Origin: an uncultured bacterium
GTDB lineage: Bacteria > Muiribacteriota > Ozemobacteria > Ozemobacterales > Ozemobacteraceae
Length of the DNA stretch: 61,341 nucleotides
Direction: 5' to 3'
Assembly: GCA_900317935.1 (NCBI GenBank)
Contig: ONIU01000029.1
Coordinates: 4,109 to 65,449, forward strand
This document shows positions 19,711-26,910 of the stretch, piece by piece. The translations under genes were made by a program, and so were the position numbers. Below the pieces are notes generated by a model, which was not told the DNA's origin, searched no databases, and worked only from the letters and a program-made list of their open reading frames with translations. Position 1 is the stretch's first letter. Each line of letters opens with the position of its first letter.

Positions 19711-21099
19711 TTATTTAACTTCTAAGCCTATTATTCTGCCGTAACTGCCACGAGAATGGCCATAAGTAGCAATAGCTTCATCGGAATCGTTTCCAAAAAC
19801 TTTGGAATTTTCAATAGAAGCTTTATTTTGGCTGTTATCATTTATTCCTACAATTCCACCTCTTGCAGAGACAGATTCCAATGCTGAAATCGGATTAAAT
19901 GAACGCAAAGCAGTAAAACTGCTAAGAGCTTTTCCAGAAATAGCAAAATAATTACAGCGACTAATGATGCCGGCATTTCTGCCTGCAATTCCGCCTACCC
20001 CTAAGAATCCATCACTAAGCATCTGAATACTTGAAAGAGAAGATGAATTATAGATAGTTCCTGTATTATCGCCAGTCACGCCGCCTATCAAAGCACTTGG
20101 CACATCATTGCATCTAACTATAGAACCTCTTGTATTTGAACTTGATTGAGAAATACAGTTGGCAACTTCAGCAACATTAAAACCTACGATTCCGCCTACA
20201 GCTATTCTTTCCAAGCTGTAACCGCTGACAGTTCCAGCAGAGTTACATTTGCTGATTTTTGTAAAAACTCGCTTTAAATCACCATATTCTGGTTTTAAAT
20301 TCATGGGAACAACAGCATGACAGTCGCAAACATAAGTTGAATCTTCATTAAAGCCAGCAATTCCGCCAACCCATGCAGGAGCTATAGCAGAATTACCAGA
20401 AACAGATGCAGTTTCAGCAAAAGTGGATTTTTTAATTCTTGCACCCGTGCGATTTTCACCAACAATACCGCCTATAGCACAAACGGCATCAATATCACCT
20501 CTAGAACGCCCATCAATACGACCTTCGAAAGAACAACTTCTTACAACAGTATCAAAAGCAGAATAACCAATTATTCCGCCGGCATAGAGACATTTTTCAG
20601 AATTAACATATATTTTTGAATCAGATGAAACGCTGCAACTGCTGACGTTAGTCTTGTTTGCACAGGCAGCAATGCCTCCCACGCAAACACGCCCTTCCAG
20701 ATTCAAAGAAGCATTTACATCAACAATAAGATTCTTTATTTCTGCTCCAGATGTAAAGCCCCAAAGCCCGGCAAGCTTAATGTTGCCTTGAGTAGCACCC
20801 AATTCTTCAATAGTTATTCTATGGCCTTCTCCGTCATAATTGCCAGTAAAAGGCTTATCAAAAGAACCTATTGGTTCAAATATAGCATCACCAGTATCAA
20901 TATCCTTGGTTTGAACGAAATAAGCGTTAGGGAAAAGTCTTACATTCTGTAAATGTTCTGCGTTTTCTACCCAATAGGGAGATTCTTTTGTTCCGTTCCC
21001 TGCCCCGAAATACTGTTCATTACCGGCCGCAAAAAGGTTGCTGCCGAATAAAAGACTAAAACCAGCTGCCAAACAGAGAAGTTTACAAGAGTTTTTCAT
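19711..21099 (-). CDS. secreted GLUG-repeat protein
   Basis: A 462-residue exported protein with a Sec signal ending near AAG at 24-26. After an N-terminal segment (GNGTKESPYWVENAEHL, then NYDGEGHRITI) it consists of repeated units of the form GGIxGxN followed by C/S-rich strands (GGIAGFNEDSTY, GGIVGFNVAEV, GGVTGDNTGTI, GGIAGRNAGII). These are GLUG-type repeats, known from bacterial surface proteins and IgA-protease-like adhesins, which form a beta-solenoid. Cysteines recur at similar places in the units. No sortase motif or peptidase domain is present, so I infer an adhesive or surface-layer role. AGGGGGA precedes the ATG. Confidence 0.8.
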   Translation of the reverse strand: MKNSCKLLCLAAGFSLLFGSNLFAAGNEQYFGAGNGTKESPYWVENAEHLQNVRLFPNAYFVQTKDIDTGDAIFEPIGSFDKPFTGNYDGEGHRITIEELGATQGNIKLAGLWGFTSGAEIKNLIVDVNASLNLEGRVCVGGIAACANKTNVSSCSVSSDSKIYVNSEKCLYAGGIIGYSAFDTVVRSCSFEGRIDGRSRGDIDAVCAIGGIVGENRTGARIKKSTFAETASVSGNSAIAPAWVGGIAGFNEDSTYVCDCHAVVPMNLKPEYGDLKRVFTKISKCNSAGTVSGYSLERIAVGGIVGFNVAEVANCISQSSSNTRGSIVRCNDVPSALIGGVTGDNTGTIYNSSSLSSIQMLSDGFLGVGGIAGRNAGIISRCNYFAISGKALSSFTALRSFNPISALESVSARGGIVGINDNSQNKASIENSKVFGNDSDEAIATYGHSRGSYGRIIGLEVK

Positions 21100-21170
21100 A
21101 TTTCCCCCTAGGTCTACGAAGTTAAAGATTATTATAGCTTAGTTCTTTTTCTGTTACAATTTTTTTAGTT

Positions 21171-21310
21171 TCACCTACCACTCACCACTAAACACCCATC
21201 ACTCATCACTAATCACTAATCACTAATCACTAATCACTAATCACCTAACACTTACCACTAATCACTCATCACCTACCACTTACCACCTACCACCAATCAC
21301 CAATCACCTC
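21171..21310. repeat. 7-bp tandem repeat tract, CACTAAT type
   Basis: Between two minus-strand genes lie about 20 units of a 7-base word: perfect ATCACTA copies in the middle and diverged copies (ACCTACC, ACTTACC, ACCAATC) towards the ends. It looks like a tandem array that grew by slippage and is eroding at its edges. No coding potential. Confidence 0.85.
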
Positions 21311-21314
21311 GTTC

Positions 21315-21983
21315 TCAATTAGCCTTATAAATACATATTCTCGTATTAGAATCAATTTCGTTGAGAATAGTTATCATTGCTTCTTCATCAACGGCTATAC
21401 AACCGGCAGTATATGGTCTTTTGCCTTTAACATGAAAGAATATAGCTGATCCCTTTGGATAAACCCCTTCTTTATTATAATCTAAGAAAAAACCGTAATT
21501 ATACTGTGGAACATAATCAATTATATGTTCGCCTTTGCATTTATGGTTAACGGCCTTTGCGTCTATAATCTTATTATAATATTGACAGTCTTCATCGCAG
21601 CAATAATGGTCTTTTGTGACATTCAAATAATTAATCGAAGTCCCAGGATTGGCTTTAATTCCAAAAGCCTGTATTATTCCAAAATCACCTTCTGGCGACT
21701 TGGAATCACCTTCTTTTTCTTTTCCCAAACCATTTTTACCAATAAAAGCATCGTAGTTAAAAGTATTTATAAAAGAGTTGTTTTCTTTCTTATATAATGA
21801 AACTTTTGCATTCGAACCGCCAGTGCATTTTACGAATATAAGACTCTTCACATTTTCCTGCGAAGCATATTCATTCAGCTTATTCTGCCAAATCGGGTTT
21901 TCTTCGGTTCCAGCAAAGGCATTATCAGCAAATAAAAGCCCCATGGCCATAAACATAATTGCAACACACAAAGTTTTATACAT
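21315..21983 (-). CDS. exported L,D-transpeptidase-like (YkuD fold) protein
   Basis: A 222-residue protein with a Sec signal ending AFAG near 25. The C-terminal half carries the YkuD-type signature: SAIFFHVKG with His184, then TAGCIAV with the presumed catalytic Cys195. In characterised members this Cys takes a tetrapeptide stem and makes 3-3 peptidoglycan cross-links or attaches lipoprotein. SPEGDFGI near 96-103 is also typical of the family. A Cys-rich insert (near 128-149, Cys128, 129, 133, 149) is unusual and might bind metal or form disulfides. The domain could instead act as a hydrolase. It is preceded by a 7-bp repeat tract and has no operon partner. Confidence 0.8.
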   Translation of the reverse strand: MYKTLCVAIMFMAMGLLFADNAFAGTEENPIWQNKLNEYASQENVKSLIFVKCTGGSNAKVSLYKKENNSFINTFNYDAFIGKNGLGKEKEGDSKSPEGDFGIIQAFGIKANPGTSINYLNVTKDHYCCDEDCQYYNKIIDAKAVNHKCKGEHIIDYVPQYNYGFFLDYNKEGVYPKGSAIFFHVKGKRPYTAGCIAVDEEAMITILNEIDSNTRICIYKAN

Positions 21984-22041
21984 AATTACTCTCCTGATTT
22001 TTTCAATCTACACAGCCTAAACAATAATTTCTTTCAAACAG

Positions 22042-23574
22042 TCAATCTATTTTCGGGGGAACTAACGCAATGAAAATATCATTTACATTTGTTCCTGTAT
22101 AGCCAGTTTTTATTAAACCACCAACTCTATTAAAGTAGTTATAGGAATTATGCCTCTTTAAGAGATCTTCATAATTCTCTCCAAATGACCTGGATTTCAA
22201 AACGGTTTTATCGGTAATGATAGCCCCAGCAGCATCGGTTGGGCCATCTATACCATCTGTTCCGGCCGCCAGGAAAAACATTTGTCGTTCAGGGAATTCA
22301 GCAAAATGTTTTAACATACACATCGCCAATTCCTGGGCCCGACCACCTGAAACCTTACTGTTAATCTGTTTTTGTCTCAAAGCTTCACCAAGCTGCTCAA
22401 TATTTTCTGACTTGAAATTACTTTTAAAACTATTTTTAGGAAGCTCACCAAAAGAATTTTTATCAGCATCTTCATGCTTAGCATCTTCGGCTGTTTGTCT
22501 CTTAAACACCACAACAGGCTCACCACCTGCTATTACAGCAAATGGGTCAAGATTGTCTTTTTTCAATTTGGAAACGTAAAAGAAGAATTCCTTAGCCTCC
22601 TCACTTACTTCCCCAGTCAACTCTTTTGGATAATAATAAACTTTGAAGTCATAGTCTTCTAAGAATTTTCCAATAGCACTAATAGCAGTTTGATTATCAG
22701 CAATAATAGAAGTGGAAACAGAATCAAAAACACGGTTTTTCTCTTCATCAGAAGAGTTTTTGATCTTAGAAAAATTGCTTGCGGTTAGCAGACTAGCTAC
22801 AGATTCAGGGATAGAATCCCATATAGAATACTTCTTCAACACATTAACAGCATCGTTAAAGTTGGTTTTATTGGGAACAGCCGGCCCGGAACCTATTATT
22901 CCGAGGTCATTTCCAAGAACATCAGATATTACAAGTTGTATCACTTCAGCAGGGTATGCAAGTTCTGCCAGCTTTCCACCTTTAATCGCAGACAGCTGTT
23001 TCCTGACTGTATTGATTTCTGAAATATTTGCACCGCACTTGAGCAATAGATTGTTAACATTCTGCTTATCAGACAAAGAAATACCTTCTGCAGGCAGACA
23101 CATCAGACTTGATGCTCCACCGGAAAGCAGGAAAAAAATCAGGTCGTTAGCCCCGGCTTTACTGGCAATTCGGCTTATTATTCTGGCACTAAGAATAGAA
23201 TCCATATCTGGTATCGGGTGAGCACATTCCATTAAACGAATATTACCAAGCATTTCTTCAGGAATATTGCTATCTTGGGGTACGCACACACAACCTTCTG
23301 TTATTTTTTCACCTAACAGGTCATGTATAGCCTTAGCCATTCTGTATCCTGCCTTACCAGCCCCAATCACATAAATATTATTATAAAAATCAAGGTTATA
23401 GTTTCTTTCTTTAAATGTTAAAACATTTCCCTCAAGCTTAAACTGTGCCATACTAGCTTTATATGGGTCACAAACCTTTATGGCTTCTTCGTAAGCAGAT
23501 AAAGCAACATTTATAAAAGCAGAATCCCGACTGTCGTAACCTGAATTAATATCCCTTAAATTTTTTACTAACAT
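22042..23574 (-). CDS. glycerate 2-kinase (GckA/MOFRL family)
   Basis: Phosphorylates D-glycerate to 2-phosphoglycerate with ATP. The N-terminal domain has the nucleotide-fold GAGKAGYRMAKA near 78 and LLSGGASSL near 155; the middle has SDVLGND; the C-terminal MOFRL domain has SGGRAQELA and AAGTDGIDGPTDAAGA. The length of about 510 is longer than the common 420-450 because of an insert near 340-400 rich in charged residues. I use the ATG at 23574; the frame also allows TTG two codons upstream. It diverges from hydroxypyruvate reductase, which makes its substrate, so the two genes probably form a glycerate/serine route into glycolysis. Confidence 0.9.
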   Translation of the reverse strand: MLVKNLRDINSGYDSRDSAFINVALSAYEEAIKVCDPYKASMAQFKLEGNVLTFKERNYNLDFYNNIYVIGAGKAGYRMAKAIHDLLGEKITEGCVCVPQDSNIPEEMLGNIRLMECAHPIPDMDSILSARIISRIASKAGANDLIFFLLSGGASSLMCLPAEGISLSDKQNVNNLLLKCGANISEINTVRKQLSAIKGGKLAELAYPAEVIQLVISDVLGNDLGIIGSGPAVPNKTNFNDAVNVLKKYSIWDSIPESVASLLTASNFSKIKNSSDEEKNRVFDSVSTSIIADNQTAISAIGKFLEDYDFKVYYYPKELTGEVSEEAKEFFFYVSKLKKDNLDPFAVIAGGEPVVVFKRQTAEDAKHEDADKNSFGELPKNSFKSNFKSENIEQLGEALRQKQINSKVSGGRAQELAMCMLKHFAEFPERQMFFLAAGTDGIDGPTDAAGAIITDKTVLKSRSFGENYEDLLKRHNSYNYFNRVGGLIKTGYTGTNVNDIFIALVPPKID

Positions 23575-23689
23575 ATACAACTCTATTATTAAAATTAGAA
23601 AACCGACTCAATTATAATTCTACCACATTTCTTTTAAATAATAGAATTTTTTGATACACTATTACAATACTTTGAGAAGAAGGTGCTTT

Positions 23690-24664
23690 ATGAACAACAG
23701 AAAAAAAGTCTTCGTAACTAGAGAAATACTGCCGGAAGGCCTTGAACTTTTAAAGAAAAACTTTGATGTAGACCTTTGGACTGACTATGCTCCACCCTCT
23801 AAAGAAACAATAAAAGAACATATAAAAGATGCTGATGCTATCTTAACTATGCTTTCTGATAAAATTGACGCAGAAATAATAAATGCTGCTCCAAAACTTA
23901 AAATTATTGCTCAATTAGCTGTCGGCTATGACAATATCGACTTAGAAGCAGCTAAAAAACGCGGAATCTACGTAACTAACACTCCAGATGCCTTAACTGA
24001 TGCTTCTGCAGATTTTTCATTTGCATTACTTATGGCAATAACCAGAAGAGTTGTAGAAGCAGATAAATATGTCAGAGCAGGAAACTGGAAAGTTGCATGG
24101 CACCCAAGTATGATGCTGGGCGCTCCCTTGCGTGGCACAACTCTTGGAATCATAGGTGCTGGCCGCATAGGTCAGGCAATGGCAAAACGTGGCCGAGGAT
24201 TCGACATGAAAATATTGTATTTCAATCGTTCTGCCAAACCAGAATTTGAAAAAGAATGCGGTGCCAAAAGAGTAGATTTAGATACTCTTTTAAAAGAATC
24301 AGATTTTGTAAGCCTTCATGTACCGCTGAACGATCAGACACGTGGTCTTATTAACGCCGAAAAACTTGAATTAATGAAGAAAACAGCTTATTTAATCAGC
24401 AATGCCAGAGGTCCGGTTATCGAAGAAAAAGCTCTTTATGAAGCCTTGAAAAAACATAAAATAGCGGGCGCTGCATTAGATGTTTTCTGCCAAGAACCTA
24501 CTCCAGCCAATAATCCATTGTTGGAACTTGATAATATAGTGGTTGCTCCACATATTTCCAGTGCAAATACAGCAACAAGAACAAAGATGTCGGTAATGAA
24601 TGCAGAAGACATTATCGCAGTTCTTACAGGCAAAGAACCTAATAATATTGTGGTAAAACCCTAA
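23690..24664 (+). CDS. D-glycerate dehydrogenase / hydroxypyruvate (glyoxylate) reductase
   Basis: A D-2-hydroxyacid dehydrogenase that interconverts hydroxypyruvate and D-glycerate (or glyoxylate and glycolate) with NAD(P)H. Visible features: the dinucleotide fold GIIGAGRIGQ near 155, catalytic Arg in NARGPVIEE, and the His of the Glu-His pair in VAPHISSA. The start at 23690 has AAGG six bases upstream; a longer open frame from 23651 is not family-like. The length, about 324, is normal. It is divergent from glycerate kinase across about 115 bases, which supports the glycerate assignment over phosphoglycerate or lactate dehydrogenase. No ACT domain is present. Confidence 0.88.
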   Translation: MNNRKKVFVTREILPEGLELLKKNFDVDLWTDYAPPSKETIKEHIKDADAILTMLSDKIDAEIINAAPKLKIIAQLAVGYDNIDLEAAKKRGIYVTNTPDALTDASADFSFALLMAITRRVVEADKYVRAGNWKVAWHPSMMLGAPLRGTTLGIIGAGRIGQAMAKRGRGFDMKILYFNRSAKPEFEKECGAKRVDLDTLLKESDFVSLHVPLNDQTRGLINAEKLELMKKTAYLISNARGPVIEEKALYEALKKHKIAGAALDVFCQEPTPANNPLLELDNIVVAPHISSANTATRTKMSVMNAEDIIAVLTGKEPNNIVVKP

Positions 24665-24690
24665 TTCATTATTTTTTTGAATTTTGAGAT

Positions 24691-25060
24691 TTGAAAACTA
24701 ATAGTTTTCAATAGGGCAATTTTCTGACCATTGGAAAACGTAGAGCCTGCGGCTCTTGTGCAGATAGTGGGACAGTTGCTTACGCAACTTGTGGGACGGC
24801 AGCATAGCTGCCTGTGGGAATTGTTGGAAGGGTTGGAAGGGTTAAAAGTGTGACGCTGCGCTGTGGGACACTTCGTTGTGGGACGCCCTCAGAATGCGTT
24901 AGCATTACTGGGGTTGCCGCCATGGATGGCGGCGTGCAAGCGAACCACAGGATGTGAGCGATAAGTCACATGGATGTGACTATACAAGCGAGCGGCAGGA
25001 GGCCAGCGAGTCGTAGTCGCAGAACTGGCGAGCAAAGCGAGACTGAGGGGGTCTTTCTAA
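24691..25060. repeat. hairpin-rich intergenic repeat block (TGTGGGAC linkers)
   Basis: About 400 bases without a gene, filled with short inverted repeats: TTGAAAACT/AGTTTTCAA (24691-24711), GAGCC/GGCTC (24743-24755), AGTTGC/GCAACT (24774-24789), GGCAGC/GCTGCC (24798-24812), AATGC/GCATT (24893-24906), GCCGCC/GGCGGC (24916-24933) and GTCACA/TGTGAC (24965-24980). Several are separated by the linker TGTGGGA(C). A short run of 9-mers (GTTGGAAGG) sits at 24821-24845. The last part (25026-25056) resembles the palindromic repeat near 59600-59660. It is locally GC-richer than the genes around it. No coding frame. Confidence 0.8.
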
Positions 25061-25061
25061 A

Positions 25062-25508
25062 CTACCTGAATATGGTTACATTAATTGCTGTATCATCAGA
25101 TAAGCCATAAACTTCCTTGAAAACTCGGTAAGCTATTTCTACAGCTTTGTCGTTATTTTCCATTTTTTCATTGAAGCTTTCAAACTTTTCTTCACACTTT
25201 TCTTCGCCGTCACAGCAGTCACAACCACAGTCTTCACCATGTTCATGATCATCACCGCAGCAGCAGCAATCGTCTTCTGATGGTTCAATTTCTCTTTTGG
25301 AAATACCATATTCACCCATTAGCTTTTCAGCTTTTTCTAGTTCTTCAGGCTGTAAAGCTACTACCGGCAAATCAACCTGCAAGCCATAACCTTCATCATA
25401 AGTAAATTGAATGAATTTTTCGCTCTTTGGTTCTTCTAAAACAGTGAACCAGTCTTCACCTTTATTAGTAGTAAGCATTTCAATAGCATTCTTAATTCTT
25501 TCTTTCAT
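25062..25508 (-). CDS. acidic protein with a Cys/His-rich metal-binding-like insert
   Basis: A 148-residue cytoplasmic protein, unrecognised. The first 70 residues and the last 30 look like one compact alpha/beta domain (FIQFTYDEGYGLQVDLPVVAL and AVEIAYRVFKEVYGLSD), somewhat like small chaperone-like YbjN or secretion-chaperone folds; that likeness is weak. Between them, residues 78-105 hold Cys81-84, His88, His90, Cys94, 96, 98, 99 and 105 among Asp/Glu and Gly. Nine Cys and two His in 25 residues suggest metal binding, for example zinc or copper. The ribosome site AAAGGAG is strong. It may be transcribed with or after psuG-like genes, but spacing does not prove that. Confidence 0.7.
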   Translation of the reverse strand: MKERIKNAIEMLTTNKGEDWFTVLEEPKSEKFIQFTYDEGYGLQVDLPVVALQPEELEKAEKLMGEYGISKREIEPSEDDCCCCGDDHEHGEDCGCDCCDGEEKCEEKFESFNEKMENNDKAVEIAYRVFKEVYGLSDDTAINVTIFR

Positions 25509-25583
25509 TTATTATTCTCCTTTTACTAATGAACTACCCTTTGGGGATGCAATTCTAAACAATGACTGAAGGATTTTAGTTCT

Positions 25584-26501
25584 TTAATGTTTGAAAAAGG
25601 CAACTGCAATCTTTGTACACAACGCAGCATTGTTCTTAACTAGCTCAATATTAGTCTTTAAGCTTTCACCACCAGTAATTTCGTATAATCTTTGTAGCAG
25701 ATAAGGGGTAACAGCCTGCCCTTTTATTCCCTGCTTGTCAGCATCTTTCAATGCTTCATCTATCTTTGCTTCAATAGCATTCTTATCCATTTCAAATTCT
25801 TTTGGAACAGGATTTCCAACAAGAATTCCACTCTTATAACCTAGATTAATAGAGCGTCTGAATATTTCTGCTGCATCTGCAGGGTCATCAAAACGCTGCG
25901 GAATCTTTACACCAGAATTTCTATAGTAAAAAGCCGGCATTTCATCTGTCTGATAACCGAATACAGGAACACCCAAGGTTTCTAAATATTCCATAGTATG
26001 AGGAATATCCAATATAGCTTTGGCACCAGCACAAACCACCATTACCTGGGTTCTGGTAAATTCCAGCAAATCTGCAGATATATCGAAACTTTCTGATGCT
26101 CCTCGATGTACACCACCTATTCCACCGGTTGCAAAGAATTTAATTCCTGCTAAATTAGCACAAATCATAGTTGCAGCAACAGTTGTAGCAGCATTTTGCT
26201 TTAAAGCAATAATCGAAGGCAAATCACGTCTAGAAGCCTTTCTTATATTTTTGCTTGTGCCCAATATTTCTAGTTCTTTTTCGGTAATACCTATTCGGAT
26301 TCTTCCATCTAATATAGCAATAGTCGCAGGCACACCACCATTTTCACGCACCGTATTTTCCAACATTCGTGCAGTCTCAATATTCTGAGGGTATGGCATA
26401 CCATGAGAAATTATTGTAGATTCAAGAGCTACAACAGGTCTTTTGCAAGCTAATCCGTCTTTCACTTCAGCATTAAATATTAATCTATCACTGATTTTCA
26501 T
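25584..26501 (-). CDS. psuG: pseudouridine-5'-phosphate glycosidase
   Basis: Cleaves pseudouridine 5'-phosphate to uracil and ribose 5-phosphate, a salvage step for pseudouridine from RNA turnover. The 305-residue protein matches the family. Conserved segments are ALESTIISHGMPYPQN with Glu27, ATGGIGGVHRG, SFDISADL with Asp140, and AGAKAILDIP with Lys161; in the characterised E. coli enzyme the matching Glu, Asp and Lys take part in metal binding and Schiff-base catalysis. No pseudouridine kinase gene (psuK) is adjacent, so the phosphorylated substrate must be made by a gene elsewhere. An AGGAG lies upstream at rather long spacing. Confidence 0.92.
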   Translation of the reverse strand: MKISDRLIFNAEVKDGLACKRPVVALESTIISHGMPYPQNIETARMLENTVRENGGVPATIAILDGRIRIGITEKELEILGTSKNIRKASRRDLPSIIALKQNAATTVAATMICANLAGIKFFATGGIGGVHRGASESFDISADLLEFTRTQVMVVCAGAKAILDIPHTMEYLETLGVPVFGYQTDEMPAFYYRNSGVKIPQRFDDPADAAEIFRRSINLGYKSGILVGNPVPKEFEMDKNAIEAKIDEALKDADKQGIKGQAVTPYLLQRLYEITGGESLKTNIELVKNNAALCTKIAVAFFKH

Positions 26502-26573
26502 ATTGTCAGTCTGTCTCCTATCAATATCATTCTAATTCAATGATTAATAAAAGACAATCCTTTTTTTAGCGAC

Positions 26574-26843
26574 GACTCTAAGTCTTCTAACTCTTCTTAC
26601 TCTTCCAACTCTTCCAACCCTTCCAACACTTCCAACCCTTCCAACTCTTCCAACCCTTCCAACACTTCCAACCCTTCCAACTCTTCCAACTCTTCCAATT
26701 CTTCCAACTCTTCCAACTCTTCCAACTCTTCCAACCCTTCCAACCCTTCCAACCCTTCCAACTCTTCCAACTCTTCCAACTCTTCCAATTCTTCCAACCC
26801 TTCCAACCCTTCCAACCCTTCCAACTCTTCCAACTATTAAACT
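26574..26843. repeat. 9-bp tandem repeat array, CTTCCAACC type
   Basis: About 28-30 nearly perfect units of CTTCCAACC, with C/T and A/T variants at fixed positions, fill most of the 409-base gap between psuG and the TPR gene. On the minus strand the unit is GTTGGAAGN, the same 9-mer seen in short runs at 24821-24845, 37709-37738, 37955-37980 and 53880-53910. Two open frames across it are artefacts of the 9-base period. The array ends beside a likely -35 box. Confidence 0.92.
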
Positions 26844-26844
26844 A

Positions 26845-26873
26845 TTCAACTACCGATAAAAATATGTTAAAAT
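26845..26873 (+). promoter_or_regulatory. possible promoter of the TPR gene at the array edge
   Basis: TTCAAC (26845-26850), a 17-base spacer and TAAAAT (26868-26873) lie about 40 bases before the ATG at 26911. The -35-like box directly follows the 9-bp array, so changes in array length would alter the DNA just upstream of it. Confidence 0.35.
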
Positions 26874-26910
26874 AGGATAACAACAGACAATTTACAAACA
26901 GGGAAATTCA

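Noticed and set aside
24665..25061. A missing small gene in the repeat block
   Set aside because: No frame with a ribosome site; the block is explained by inverted repeats.
26574..26843. CRISPR array
   Set aside because: The units are 9 bases, direct and without spacers.
26544..26849. Two overlapping frames encoding Val-Gly-Arg or Leu-Glu repeats
   Set aside because: They are translations of the 9-bp tandem array, with no ribosome site and no other support.
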